Of a stretch of DNA of 64,000 nucleotides, positions 31,985-43,140 are shown in pieces. The translations under genes and the position numbers were made by a program. Origin of the DNA: Lepidostoma basale (Eukaryota > Arthropoda > Insecta > Trichoptera > Lepidostomatidae). The notes under the pieces were generated by a model, which saw nothing but the letters and a program-made list of their open reading frames with translations, had not been told where the DNA came from and did no database searches. The stretch lies in the NCBI GenBank assembly GCA_022606425.2, contig JAHDVF020000527.1, positions 372,001 to 436,000 of the forward strand, read 5' to 3'. Positions within the stretch are counted from its first letter, which is position 1. The number at the start of each line of letters is the position of its first letter.

Positions 31985-32815
31985 ATTTTAGATAAACTTA
32001 AGGCGTTAACACTTTTTTTTTTAATTTTTAACAAGGAACATAGAAGTTCTCGCCACATACCCGAGGCTGTTATAGGGCGTAGCGGCGCCCTTTTATCAGC
32101 CTCGCTCGTACACTCCCTGGGCCTGTCCCCGGTCCATCCGGGACTTACATTTAAATACGGCAACAACAAGGGGGTGCCAGACCACACTTAATCTACTCAA
32201 TCTTACTTCTATGCTCCGCTGTACTTTATTGAATAGATAAACATAATATATAATACGAGTACATGAACATTTTAAGAACATTATATAAAAGATAAAAATA
32301 ATGATACACCACAGGAATATACAGCGGAAAGAAGTGTGTCTTCGCTGTGATGACACTTACTGGACATTGATCGCTCTTAATTGACTTGTAAAGGCGTTAA
32401 CACTGTGGAATTCCATAATGACATATTTTTATGAATTAAAACACTGTTTTTTCCGAGTTTATTTTATTCTCCCGATGATAAAGGTGTAAGCCTCCGAAAC
32501 ATGTCGAGAAAAATAAACTCAAACGTGAAAAAAACAGTGTTAATTCATAAAAATTCCTAATTTAGGTAAAGTTAAATTAAAGAGAGAATATGACGTAATT
32601 GTAAAATGTTTTCTTGTTCGTATTAGAATACGTATGTATAATTAAAAACAGATTGTATTAACCCACCACTTTATTTATTTAAAAAAACAAATATGTTTCA
32701 AATTTTATGAATTAAAACACTTTTTTCCACCTTTGAGTGGAAAAAACAGTGTTTGATTTCATAAATATTCGTCATTATGGAATTCCACAGTTTTAACGCC
32801 TTAAGTTTATCTTAA
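31985..32815. repeat. Family E foldback with long stem I, carrying an insertion
   Basis: The outer arms (AAACTTAAGGCGTTAACACT and the mirror near 32790) and GGAATTCCAT words are inverted. At 32476-32513 the plus strand has CCGAUGA, U, an AGG/CCU stem, CC, GAAA, CAUG, UC. Stem I can pair GUUUAUUUU and UCUC with GAGA and AAAAUAAAC. A retroelement is inserted in the left outer arm. Confidence 0.55.
32014..32390 (-). mobile_element. Unidentified poly(A)-tailed retroinsertion
   Basis: A 14-bp duplication AAGGCGTTAACACT brackets the insertion at 32000-32013 and 32391-32404. The plus-strand left end is a T run, so the element is minus-oriented with a poly(A) tail. The interior is GC-richer (CTGGGCCTGTCCCCGGTCCA) and unlike other repeats here. 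It may be a LINE 3' end or a processed transcript. Confidence 0.65.
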
Positions 32816-33140
32816 AAAAATATGTTTCGATTAACCCACATATGTTTTAGGTGTAAAGAATCCAACTTATATTACTTTGTGTGTTTTTAATAATATTCGT
32901 TCGTTCTTGGGTTAGGTTACGTAAGTTTTAGTTTAACTATTTAACGTTAGGTTAGGCTACGTACAGTTTTGTTTTTTTATTTCTTATCTATATTCGCCTA
33001 CACTTCTTTAAAAAGTAAAAGTCATTAAAAATCACACACCAACTAAAAATTTAAATCTAATTTTCTCTTGTTACATTTTGCCTCTTGTATTCTCTTATTT
33101 TATTTTGGTTCATTTGTTGAGTTTTCTTGACTATGAATGT

Positions 33141-33792
33141 TTAACCGTCGCGTTACCATGTGGTCAATTGAGTTTCCACTGCCAATTTAAAGTTGATTTT
33201 CTTAAAACCTATGGACCCTAATATTATAAAAAAAATTGTAATCCTCCATTGAAGTGTTCTCAATATTTCGTAATAAAAAAAAAGCAAAAAATTACTGCCT
33301 TCATTCCAAAAAAAATAATATTTTAAGACTGCCCTCACCTTCATTCGTGTTAAGGTAGAATTTGTTTTGCTAATATTTACAACTTTATCAAAAGTGACAA
33401 ATACTTACTCGCTGTTTTGAACGTACACTTTACCAAAAGGGATAAATATTAATACGTACTCGTTGTCTTGAACGTAGTATACATTTTGCCTAGGTGCCTT
33501 TATCATACCGAGACAAGTTCATACTTGGTGTCAGTTGTTCATATGCTGTCTCTCATTCTATATCAGAAATCGCATGGTTCCAGAAAAAAATTAATAATGA
33601 TATGTTTTTCAAATAATCCATGTATGTTATAGATATCGATCTATTCCTAATGAAATTCCCTACAAGATGACATAAATTAAATATTGATTCATCGAGTCAT
33701 ATCCTTGATATTTATAGATAAAGTTAGCGGTAAACTGAATTGACCACATGGGAGCGAGCGTTTTGTTTTGAACACGGTACGTTAAGGGTTAA
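33141..33792. mobile_element. piggyBac-like MITE, copy 1
   Basis: TTAA at both ends. Terminal sequences CCGTCGCGTTACCATGTGG and, from the other end, CCCTTAACGTACCGTG. Both ends share CATGTGGTCAATT inverted. Nearly the whole length is matched in reverse orientation by 40695-41457, with deletions here. No transposase frame. Confidence 0.7.
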
Positions 33793-34572
33793 TACATATG
33801 AAACTTGTGAAAAAAAATACTCAAATTTACGAAAAACAACTCATAAATAAATCGCACTTAAAGGTGTGGCTATCCGCGAACTTATTGCCATTTAATTATT
33901 ACTGAGAATAGTTTTAATAAAAACTCACAAAAATTATTCTTTTTAATTTCGTAAATACACAGTTAATGAATAAGTTATATAATAATTGCGTAGATTTTCA
34001 GGGTTGGTGCAATATGTTTTTTAAGATATATCCGTGTAACCTATCCTTGTACAATATACGTGTAACATGTCATATAAACTACCCTGAAGGTGCATAATGC
34101 ATCGACCTCGTTTATATTAATATTCAATATTATATATCAAATCAATTTAAATACAGGTTTGTTTACATCATTCTACCAGACGAGAAGTCTAAACAAGCTC
34201 AAGAATGCAGAGAAATTAATTTAATGTTTCTCGTACGATAACAATTTTATTACTCATAAAATAATAACTTTAGTATCTAGAATACACTCTACCACAAACA
34301 ATTAAGACTTCAGATGCATTGGGTTATGAGATAAATTAATTTGATTATATGTCATCATCTCACATTCTAGAGTTTGAAGACAAAAAAATATGAAAATTAA
34401 TTATATTCGACAATAGAAATATTAAAAATAATAATAACATTAACTATTGACACCCTATTAGCACTCTTTGCTTTATTATCAACATTAGAATGAGAATTGA
34501 ACACAGACAATTTAAAACTGACGTAGAAAAATCAGTATTATAATTAATATTTAAATCATATGGGAATTAAAA
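33793..34572. other. Intron sequence, no gene
   Basis: AT-rich, about 780 bp. No element recognised. Confidence 0.4.
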
Positions 34573-35075
34573 TTCTGTCCGGTTATGGGAGTTAGCTGCC
34601 ATCTTCCCCCTAAAAGCCGTGCCACACTGTTTTAAACAAGTTCTCCACATCGGTCTTCACCGGCGGTTTAAAACTGTGTAGACACTTGTTTGAAACAAAA
34701 ATTCGTTTGACCTTCAACAACCTTTGTGGACGGACGCGCATAGTAGCGTGTGGATCCCGCCGTTGTAAACACGCATTCCACAATGTGGGCGCTCCACATT
34801 CCAACAGTCAAGGTCAGTTGCATAGCGGCATCGCCATCGGTGGAGTGCGGACGTATTGAACGAAAATGGTGTCTACTGTGGATGCCACACCAACCGTGGG
34901 TTCCACAAAGGTGACCCCTGTGGAGAGCTTGTTTACAACAGTATGTGGACGCTACACTAACCGAGGGCTCCACAGCTCTCCATCAGGGTCATCCCTTTGG
35001 AGAGCTTGTTTCAAACAGTGTGGCACGGCATTAAAACTACCGAACAGCTACCGAAACCGGTTAAAGTCGAATTAA
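34573..35075. repeat. Family C foldback interrupted by a MITE
   Basis: The left remnant GTCCGGTTATGGGAGTTAGC and the right remnant AGCTACCGAAACCGGTTAAA are inverted copies of the family C centre, split by the MITE between them. Confidence 0.5.
34616..35029. mobile_element. Foldback MITE
   Basis: Terminal inverted repeats of about 32 bp start GCCGTGCCACACTGTTT on each side. The interior repeats related words (GTGGACG, TTCCACA, CTCCACA), giving nested inverted repeats. No transposase and no clear target duplication. Confidence 0.7.
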
Positions 35076-35173
35076 AGGATATTTAAATATGTAAAAAAAG
35101 ACTATTTTTCCTGTTATAAAATAATCATATTTTTACAATTTATTAGAAAAATCCAATTGGAAATATTACTCAC

Positions 35174-35376
35174 CAAATTATTGAGATCTGCTTTGATGTC
35201 TTCCATGTTGGTGGCTGGTCCATTCTGCCTCCCCGCCACCGAGGCGAGGATTCTTCTCCGGTGTCCTACTCTTTGTATTTCTAAAACTGCAGTCAATTCT
35301 ACTTCCCATATCCTCCTGACCCTCTCCATGTCCACATACAGATGTCTTCTAAACGTATCTTGGTAGCATTCAAGAC
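35174..35376 (-). CDS. ANKS1 exon: SAM2
   Basis: 203 nt; phase 1 in, phase 0 out. Acceptor TTTTTTTCGACAG, donor TTG/GTGAGT. Encodes LECYQDTFRRHLYVDMERV and VGHRRRILASVAG, the middle and last helices of SAM2, then ATNMEDIKADLNNL. The VGHRRRIL box is the expected positively charged final helix of SAM domains. Confidence 0.9.
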
Positions 35377-35410
35377 CTGTCGAAAAAAATACAATTAGTA
35401 ATATCATTTA

Positions 35411-35912
35411 CCATTAAAGGTCCATTTATGATACACTGGACAGTGACCGTAAGGGCACCGTAACGTCACCAACGTAACCTTGACTAACTTGTTATCTCAA
35501 GTGCTATAATAAAATGACTACCTTCGCGAGTGGTAAGAGCTCTGACTGTCATACCGATGGTGCCGGTATCGATTCCCGGAAATGGCAGTGTGATTGTCAC
35601 ACTGTCTTTGATCTGGTGTAGAATTAACGTGACAATAAAATGGTGATATATTATTTTAATATCGCATGTTATGAGAATCAACACAATTGCTAAAAATAAA
35701 TTGTATAGAGTAATTGGGTTCAAACAACCTGTTGAATAAAAAATATTAAAAAATACGTCGTCGGGAAAGTTGATAGGAGACGCGCAGACGTAAAACTGAC
35801 ACTTATCAACTCTCCCGATTTTATTATAGCATTTGAGATAACGAGTCGTTGGGATACAAGGCTATGTCGAAGACGTTATGGTGCCGTTACGGTCACTGTA
35901 AATGGTCCATAA
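35411..35912. mobile_element. Long-arm MITE split by a SINE
   Basis: Arms of about 95 bp are inverted: ACAGTGACCGTAAGGGCACC with its mirror at the right end, and CTCAAGTGCTATAATAAAAT with its mirror near 35820. The left arm has an 11-bp difference near its tip. It lies in the intron between the two SAM2 exons. Confidence 0.65.
35516..35755 (+). mobile_element. tRNA-derived SINE nested in a MITE
   Basis: CTACCTTCGCGAGTGGTAAG (A box), GGTATCGATTCC (B box with one extra base), GTGATTGTCACACTGTCTTT, TGTAGAATTAACGTGACAA and the TTGGGTTCAAACAACC 3' variant. Confidence 0.8.
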
Positions 35913-36086
35913 GAGTAAGATGAGAAACTACGAAGCATGCGTAGATACGATAAGAGCACATAGCTTTGAAGCAAGGACAGACACAGTCAGGACTAAACAA
36001 ATTTTCTGGACTTCCGAGATGAAAGCGTTGTCAATTTCGTCTGTCATTTGTTTATTCAAATATAACTGAAAGATAATTTTAGTTAC

Positions 36087-36300
36087 CTATAGATTTCAAC
36101 CATTTGTCCACTGCGTCAGGATCGCTCTCCACTTCTTCTTCTTTATTTGAGATGTTGTTGTTGTGATTGTCAACAACTGGCGGCAGTGACATCACCTCAT
36201 TTATCTTTAGAGGAAGGGCTTTGGAAGCTTCCAGAATTTTGGTTTTATCTGGATCTTCGATGGCCAACTCGGAGAAATCGTTGTCTTCTATCACTCCATT
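36087..36300 (-). CDS. ANKS1 exon: end of SAM1, start of SAM2
   Basis: 214 nt, entering in phase 0 and leaving in phase 1. Acceptor TTTGTTTCATAG, donor ATAG/GTAACT. NGVIEDNDFSELAIEDPDK completes SAM1, with the acidic turn before helix 5. A linker with PPVVDNHNNNISNKEEE follows, then DAVDKWLKSIG opens SAM2. The split codon for Gly is completed by the next exon. Confidence 0.9.
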
Positions 36301-36534
36301 CTATGAAACAAAGAAAAAATTATGCCTTTAGGAAAAAAAATACTATCTTAAAGTAGGAAGCAATTAACACAAAATATATACCATACATACTTTATATCAA
36401 CATTTAAAATTATCATACAACATACGTGTACGTATACATATTGTTTGATGAGGTAATCACTGCTTTTGGGTTTTAAAACAAACGTATTTATTATTTATTG
36501 TACAGGGATGAATTAAATATAAAATATTTGTGAA

Positions 36535-37095
36535 AATAGTTTTATGAATTATGTTGAGGGTGACATATTTCGCCTTGCTAATGTACTATAAAATGTTTAA
36601 TACTGTCTTCATCTTATTATTATTCTTCTTCAGCCTATTTCCGTCCATTCCTGGACAAAGACCTCCTCCATTCGCTTCCATATCACTCTGTCTTGTGCAG
36701 ACTGCATCCAGGTTATTTCGACATGTCTGTTCAGATCATCCTTCCACCGTAGTTGCGGTCGCCATGCACTTCTCTTTTCCGTCCATGGTCTCCAAGTTAG
36801 CAGTCTTCTTGTCCATTTTTGGTGTGAGCTTCTGGCTACGGACCTGCCCATTGTCATTTTAGAGTCGCCACCCGGTGGATGATGTAGGTGACCTTTGTTT
36901 TTTCTCTCACCGTATCGTTTCTGACTCTGTCTCTTAAACTTATTCCTAACATACCTCTTTCCGTGGCTCTTTGGGTCACTCGTAGTTTTGGCACTTTGTT
37001 TGGACAATGTTACAGTTTCAAGACCATTAGTACCAACTGCCTTAATAAGGCGAAACAAATCACTCCCATAAAATATTATAAGACGATTTCAACAA
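36535..37095. repeat. Family A inverted pair split by a LINE fragment
   Basis: The left arm has GACATATTTCGCCTTGCTAA. The right arm has CCTTAATAAGGCGAAACAAA and TCCCATAAAATATTATAA. Confidence 0.55.
36597..37037 (-). pseudogene. LINE RT C-terminal fragment
   Basis: On the minus strand one frame ends with RRLLTWRPWTEKRSAWRPQL, WKDDLNRHVEI and QDRVIWKRMEEVFVQEWTEI, the usual last helix of LINE ORF2 proteins, followed by an (AAT/GAA)n-like tail. The part before this carries frameshifts. Confidence 0.7.
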
Positions 37096-37144
37096 TAATT
37101 AATAAAAAAATAAAACAGGGTGAAAAAAATGTGTTTTAAATCGA

Positions 37145-37235
37145 TGATATGTTTATAAATTGATATCGTCTGTATGACGATGTTGGTGACGTTGATGAAA
37201 CCGGTTACAATAATAATCAACTTGTGAAAGAAATT
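37145..37235 (+). repeat. Family G hammerhead-like repeat
   Basis: AUGACGA, U, GUUGGUGACGUUGAU as stem II region, GAAA, CCGG, UU. The core keeps GACGA, close to CUGANGA. Confidence 0.4.
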
Positions 37236-37309
37236 AAATGATTTAATATTACATAAATTATGATAAACTTTCAAATACATAAAAATAACAATAAACCATA
37301 TATTTCTAT

Positions 37310-37560
37310 TTTTATGAATACAGTAAGCACAGATTTCCCATATTTATAAGTTATACAATTCTCCCAGTGATGAAGACAAAATAATTCAAAACATATCGAT
37401 ATCAATTAGTACATAAAAGTGCAAAAAAAAACTATTCTTACGTTCATCAAAATATAATTAATTTTTTTACTATTGATATCTTTCGCCTTGCCAGAATCAT
37501 TACCTAACAGGTTTGAATAATTTTGATAATGCCTTTCCTAGACGAAAATCAGCTAAAAAA
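37310..37560. repeat. Decayed family E and A copies
   Basis: CCAGTGATGAAGACAAAATA near 37365 resembles the family E core. 37470-37560 has TTTCGCCTTGCCAG and TTTGATAATGCCTTTCC, a decayed family A pair. Confidence 0.4.
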
Positions 37561-37967
37561 AACTTGAAGGTTTAAATGTTGTAAATCACGTAAACCAACA
37601 CTTTTTTCAGTCTTTTGGCCTCAATTCTAGATTTCGAAGGTGAGATAAGAAACAGCTGTATTTTATTCAAGATTAGCTTAGTTTTTTTATTATAAATATT
37701 TAACATCTTTTTCCGCGTGACTAGAATTTTATTTAAAAAAAAATAAGTAAAGGAATTAACAAGATGAAAAAACTATACATATATTTGTATTGTGTTTCTA
37801 TTAAAATCATATGACAGCATCTTTAAACATATGTGCATATAAAAATTGTAGGGATATATATACCTGTATGTAATGTTCAACTAAGTTGATACAACAAACA
37901 AGAATCCGTAAAATATATATCGACGAATAAATAAATATTTTTTGCTCGGTTCTTTTTAAATAATATA
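37561..37967. other. Intron sequence, no gene
   Basis: AT-rich, no supported feature. Confidence 0.4.
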
Positions 37968-37983
37968 TTTACAGTAATCATAT

Positions 37984-38505
37984 CAGGACAAACACCGCCT
38001 GGCTCAAGTGGATGTCTCTAGGTCTCTAGATATCTGGTGTCCTGTGTGATCAAGAAATTCCAATCAGGACTAAAGGCAGAGTCTACAAGACTGCAGTGAG
38101 GTCCGCCATGCTATATGGAGCAAAGTGCTGGACCAACGGACTGCTGCCGAGATGAAAATGCTGAAGTGGGCCGGAGGCGTCACTAGGCTGGACCACGTAA
38201 GGAACAAATACGTGAGGGGTAGCTTTAAGGTTGCCCCAATAACGGAAAAATTAAGAGAATCTCGACTCCGGTGGTACGGTCATGTGATGCGAAGAGATAG
38301 CGAACATATTGTCCAAAGCCCTCAGCCCTCAGCATTCCCACAAAACCAAGAAGAAGAAGTCGCCCAATGGCAACGTGGTGGGCCAACATGGAAAAGGAGC
38401 TCCAACGCGAGAACCTGACAGTGGAGATGAGTCAAAATAGAAAAGTTTGGCGTTTTCGTGCGAGGAGGGCCGACTCCAGATGATGGAAAATGGTAAAGGA
38501 AAAGA
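37984..38505 (+). mobile_element. 5'-truncated LINE with a clear target duplication
   Basis: Encodes RVYKTAVRSAMLYGAKCW, then after a frameshift EMKMLKWAGGVTRLDHVRNK and RESRLRWYGHVMRRD, the canonical ORF2 C-terminus of an insect LINE distinct from family R. The flanking duplication TTTACAGTAATCATAT (16 bp) is at 37968-37983 and 38506-38521. Confidence 0.85.
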
Positions 38506-38735
38506 TTTACAGTAATCATATATAAACTAATGTAGTATAAAAAAAATAACAAGTATAATTGTTAAAAATCTAAAAAATAACAGGTAGATAAACTTAAGCC
38601 AACATATATGTTAAGATACAGTATAACAGTTTGACAACAGAAACATATTTTAATTCAATGTTAAAAATATGTTTTAATAAAATAAAATAAACGTTAATTA
38701 GAATGGAAGACACCATATAACACTAAATTAATTAA

Positions 38736-38935
38736 CTAAATAAACATCACGCCGTTCATCATCCGGAAGGGTACGCAGAGAGGATGGACCGCCAAACTGC
38801 TCTGTCAGGGACAATACCTCTAGAGGTTCATCTACATTCATACATCGTTACATGTACTCTCGAATGTAGCCGTATTTGAATAATTTATTAATTTGGTCTG
38901 CCATGTTTTCCTTGACCCATCTTACACTAAAATAT
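38736..38935 (-). mobile_element. LINE family R 3' fragment
   Basis: ATCACGCCGTTCATCATCC terminus followed by decayed antisense codons for SILSAYP and RCMNVEE. Confidence 0.65.
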
Positions 38936-39684
38936 TTAATACTGCTTTATCAATGATGACAAAAAAATTCTTTTTTGAAATTACTGTTGTTTTTCGAACG
39001 CTTTTAAAATTCAATAATACTGGAAAGCGAAGATATATGAACTAATATCACATATCTAACATTCTGTTATTGCATATATTGGGTTATTCAAATAGCTTAA
39101 AAAACGTGGGCTCGAACATAATCCTTGCCTAGGTTCTTCCTCTTAAAAATGATATTGTATTCTCTGGAGATCGTAGAAAAGTCCTAATGCTACAATCATA
39201 ATTATGTTATTATTTTATAAATTAAAACATAATGACATATTTTCATATAATCGTCAACAGTTCTGTAAAAAAACAAAACCACATCACTCACCACGCATGC
39301 GCGTGACGCCTTGGAAACCGTATTTTTAAAAGATTTAAACTTCATCCTCACGAATGAGCACATCTTGCCGCGAGGGACAATTGTCCGCGCAGACGCACAA
39401 CGCTAAACTAATGTCTCATTTTACAATATTTTCCAACGACCGCCATAGCGTTATCGATCCGGGACAAGGCGGCAATGTTTAATGATTCGAAACGTCAAAA
39501 TCTGTAGCACATTCGCAAGACACACGATATTGGTCTTCTTTCGTAGTGATCCCCCGATTTACGAATACCACAGAAACGAAACTAAGCTTCGTTAACTGAA
39601 ATTTCGTAATTCGGGGGACAAATTCAATAAAGCCATATATTTTTGTTGAAAGAGTTGATTGTTATGTGAAAATGTAACTTTTCA
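38936..39684. other. Intron sequence with a GC-richer part and a small inverted repeat
   Basis: 39290-39500 is GC-richer with several CpGs and no frame. At 39549-39618 the ends TCCCCCGATTTACGAA and TTTCGTAATTCGGGGGA are inverted, about 70 bp in all, a possible very short MITE. Confidence 0.45.
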
Positions 39685-39697
39685 ACGTTGGTTTTCT

Positions 39698-40069
39698 AAC
39701 TAACTAACTAAGTAACCATCACGCCGTCTCCCCGAAGGGGTAGGCAGAAAGAATGGACTGCCACACTTTTCTTTCCTGACATATTTCTCTCGCTTCCTCA
39801 ACATTCATACATCGTGTCATGCACGCGCGTCGATTTCTCTGACTCCTCACATGGCCGACATTCAATATTTAATTTATCTGATCGTGCCACGTTTTCCTCG
39901 GTCTTCCTATATTTCTGGTTCCATTTACATCGTTAACAGATAATTTTTTTACCATTCTTTCTTCACTCATTCTTTTCATGTCCAAACCATCTTAATGATC
40001 CTTTCATTATTTTTTTCATAGCACCATAATTTGCACCGCATTCACTTCTTATATTTTCATTCGACACTC
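39698..40069 (-). mobile_element. LINE family R 3' fragment
   Basis: Antisense family R from the (TTAG)n tail to the ENIRSECGA codons. The duplication ACGTTGGTTTTCT is at 39685-39697 and 40070-40082. Confidence 0.85.
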
Positions 40070-40289
40070 ACGTTGGTTTTCTCTTTTTACATAATCCCTT
40101 TATTCACAGATAAACCTTGTTACGATACTAAGCAATAAATTTTTTTTAGCCCTCTTTGAATCCAAGAGAATGATCCATACACACTTCGAATTATTCTATG
40201 GGTTCCTTTTTTGTGTTAACGAAATTAGTCTTAACAAATATTTAAAAAATATTAAAACAAGTCACTCTTATAAAACATAAAAACTTTTT

Positions 40290-40530
40290 GATTTGAAATG
40301 CTGTTTTGGTATCGCAATTTTTTGATTATATTTAAATTATATCACATTATTGCGAAAGCTTTTTCGATACCTGATGATGACATTGTTAGGCGAAACAGTT
40401 GTTAAAAAAATTCATTTAATTTTAATAAATAAATTGTGATTTTCTAACAGCGTTCTAAATTAAACAGTTAATAATGATGATGAAACATAGTGTTTACGCT
40501 AAAACAATGGATTATTTATAATAAAACTTA
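40290..40530 (+). repeat. Family B hammerhead-like repeat
   Basis: At 40371-40404: CUGAUGA (canonical), U, GACAUUGUUAGGC as a weakened stem II, GAAA, CAGUUG, UU. The tail runs to ACAGTTAATAATGATG and AAAACAATGG. Confidence 0.65.
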
Positions 40531-40694
40531 AATGAAATGAACGTTTTAATCAATATTGAACTATTATTTTTAGATACCTATTTTTAAAAATAATTCATAA
40601 ATGAACTTACATAAAACATTTAAAAATTCCAAATTACGATAATTCGATATAGATATTAGACGTACTATCCACAAAAGTGAAAAACTGCGTTTTT

Positions 40695-41457
40695 TTAACC
40701 CTTAACGTACCGTGTTCAAAACAAAACGCTTGCTCCCATGTGGTAAGTTCAGTTTACCGCTAACTTTATCTAAATATCAAGCATATGACTAGATGAATCA
40801 AAATTTAATTTATGTCATCTTGTAGGGAATTTCATTAGGAATAGATCGATATCTATAACATACATGGATTATTTGAAAAACATATCATTATTATTTTTTT
40901 TCTGGAACCATGCGATTTCTGATATGTAATGCGTCACGGCATACGATCGACTAAAATCAGGTCTAAACAAGCGCCGCGCGGCGCGGCCCACTAAAGGCAC
41001 CTAGGCAAAATGTATAGTACGTTCAAGACAACGAGTACGTATTAATATTTGTCCCTTTTGGTAAAGTGTTAATATTTTCACAGTTCTGATATTATTAAGT
41101 TACGTGGTGCGTTTTCATCCAGCCGGTATTATTACGTACCTATTGAAAAGGTCAAAGATATAATTTATAATATGTTCAAAACAGCGAGTAAGTATTTGTC
41201 ACTTTTGATAAAGTTGTAAATATTAGCAAAACAAATTCTACCTTAACACGAATGAAGGTGAGGGCAGTCTTAGAAAAATTTTTTTTTTGGGATGAAGGAA
41301 GTAATTTTTTGCTTTTTTTTTTATTACGAAATATTGAGAACACTTCAATGGAGGATTACAATTTTTTTTTATAATATTAGGGTCCATAGGTTCTAAGAAA
41401 ATCAACTTTAAATTGGCAGTGGAAACTCAATTGACCACATGGCAACGCGACGGTTAA
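40695..41457. mobile_element. piggyBac-like MITE, copy 2 (inverted relative to copy 1)
   Basis: TTAA ends and the same terminal sequences as copy 1, reversed. It is about 110 bp longer, with an extra GC-rich piece (GCGCCGCGCGGCGCGGCC) and one other segment missing from copy 1. No transposase frame. Confidence 0.7.
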
Positions 41458-41746
41458 AGCAACTATTTTCGTTATCGCGAAGCTACGCTATCGGAGGGAA
41501 CCCTAACCGCGGTTCAGCTGCGCTGTACGTAGATTATAACGAGGTCGTTGTTTACAATGCAAACGGTTTATCGCCCAGGAGTTATCTGCACTCGCTGTTA
41601 TTCGTGTAAACTGTCAACATTGAAGAGTAATGACAATTGATTTGGCGACCATGAATATAAGTAAACTGAAACGGTTAGACTAGGTCGTGAAGTGAAACGT
41701 TCAGAGAGAATTAAACGCCAGATTTTAAAATTATTATTCTGATGAC
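41458..41746. other. Intron sequence, no gene
   Basis: GC-balanced unique sequence (41460-41620) then AT-rich. No element recognised. Confidence 0.35.
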
Positions 41747-42134
41747 TTGTATTTTAAGTGCGCCGTTTTGTAAAATCAGTTACTCCAAGGGCACACTAGG
41801 AAATGACTGACCGAACAGTGCAGTCTTTAGAAGTTTCTTTAATTTAACGTCACTATCCTCATACTTAATACTAACATGGAGGCTATTCCTCGATCAGTAG
41901 AAGCAAGTGCAAACAACATAACAATTCCAGTCAGAGCCAATTAAGCATGTTTCTGTGATTGTGCTTTCAGCATTGCGGGTCCGTTGGCGTGGAATAGCCT
42001 CCATGTGAGTATTAAGTATGAGTGTAGTGACGTTAAATTTACGAAACTTCTAAAGACTGCACTGTTCGGTCAGTCATTTCCTAGTGCACCCTTGGAGTAA
42101 TTGAATTTACAAAACGGCGCACTTAAAATATAAG
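41747..42134. repeat. Inverted duplicate of an L2/CR1-like LINE 3' end
   Basis: Arms at 41747-41893 (minus) and 41991-42134 (plus) are near-identical. The plus arm with its upstream flank reads FSIAGPLAWNSLHVSIKYEC then KLLKTALFGQSFP and a stop, the end of an L2-like ORF2. The spacer of about 100 bp belongs partly to the plus copy. Confidence 0.75.
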
Positions 42135-42201
42135 TTATCAAAAACAATATAATAATTAAATACGGCGACTGTTAACATATTAAGCTTAAAATTATACTTA
42201 C

Positions 42202-42456
42202 AATAAAATCTAATTCATCATAGCCGTTGCCAACGAGATTCGCCTCGAGGTTTGATAGTCCGATGGAAGCCATCCAGGCTCCGACTGTATCAGGCTTCAT
42301 CTGTTCAGGGGCTGGACTCGGGCTGTTCCTGGCCATGGCTCCAGCGAGACCCAATCTGGACTGGAATTCCCTCTCCAGCTCCTCAGCGAACACACTCTCT
42401 CTGACGATGCGTGTCCCGAATGAAGCCATTATTTCGGATATCTTGGCCCACTCCTC
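42202..42456 (-). CDS. ANKS1 exon: start of SAM1
   Basis: 85 codons, phase 0 at both ends. Acceptor TTATTACAG, donor ATT/GTAAGT. Starts EEWAKISEIMASFGTRIV, then a serine/proline linker. The SAM domain begins at DTVGAWMASIGLSNLEANLV and continues with NGYDELDFI into the next exon. SAM domains are five-helix protein-interaction modules; the W and the GL-x-x-L pattern are the usual helix 1-2 landmarks. Confidence 0.9.
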
Positions 42457-42539
42457 CTGTAATAAAGAACGTTAATGTTATATTTAACACAAAAATCAAT
42501 CGAATGTCCCCATGCCAAAAATAGTTATTTCACTTATTA

Positions 42540-43140
42540 TTCTAGTTCTTGTGGGTTTCGCCAGCTCTCTACCATATTCTGGTAAAAGCCGGTCTGCCCA
42601 CCATATTACCACACTCGTTTGTTACACCAGAATACTGCGATTCCAGCTTTATTATTCCTAGCACTACTCCAAATTCATCTTTTTCATTTCCAGACCACGA
42701 CCTAAATTATTACCATCTTCCTTATCAATAACGACCCTTTACCACCAAGTTATCCAACATCATTCAGTTCTTTACCCCTCCCGCAATCAATGCGGATAAA
42801 AAAAAATCCTCCCCGATAGCCCACTACGTACTCCGCCAAACAAAATAGTCTCACGCAGGATACTATATCCTACCACAACTCCATCCAGACACTGCTCCTT
42901 ATCTTCCCCTCGGGAATAGACTTTTTTTATAAAAACAATCCCAACACTAACTGGTCTTCCATTCCTTGATAATAATGTAAGACTTTATCATAAACCACTC
43001 ACGGGCCATACATTTAGCCCCATCATAAAACAACTACCAAATCACATTCCAACAATGTTTCTGACAGACGTAAGAGGAATAGCCATTAGAGCTGAACCTC
43101 TGTAAGCCAGAAGATCCAAGTCCAAGTGAAATTAAAACGA
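42540..43140. other. G-poor, C/A/T-rich intron segment
   Basis: The plus strand is strikingly poor in G for about 550 bp (for example CACCAAGTTATCCAACATCA). Frames are interrupted by stops. It could be old coding DNA of a mobile element, but I recognise no motif. Confidence 0.35.

Noticed and set aside
36630..37058. 142-codon ORF as an extra ANKS1 exon
   Set aside because: It ends in typical LINE C-terminal motifs and neighbouring ANKS1 exons already join in phase without it.
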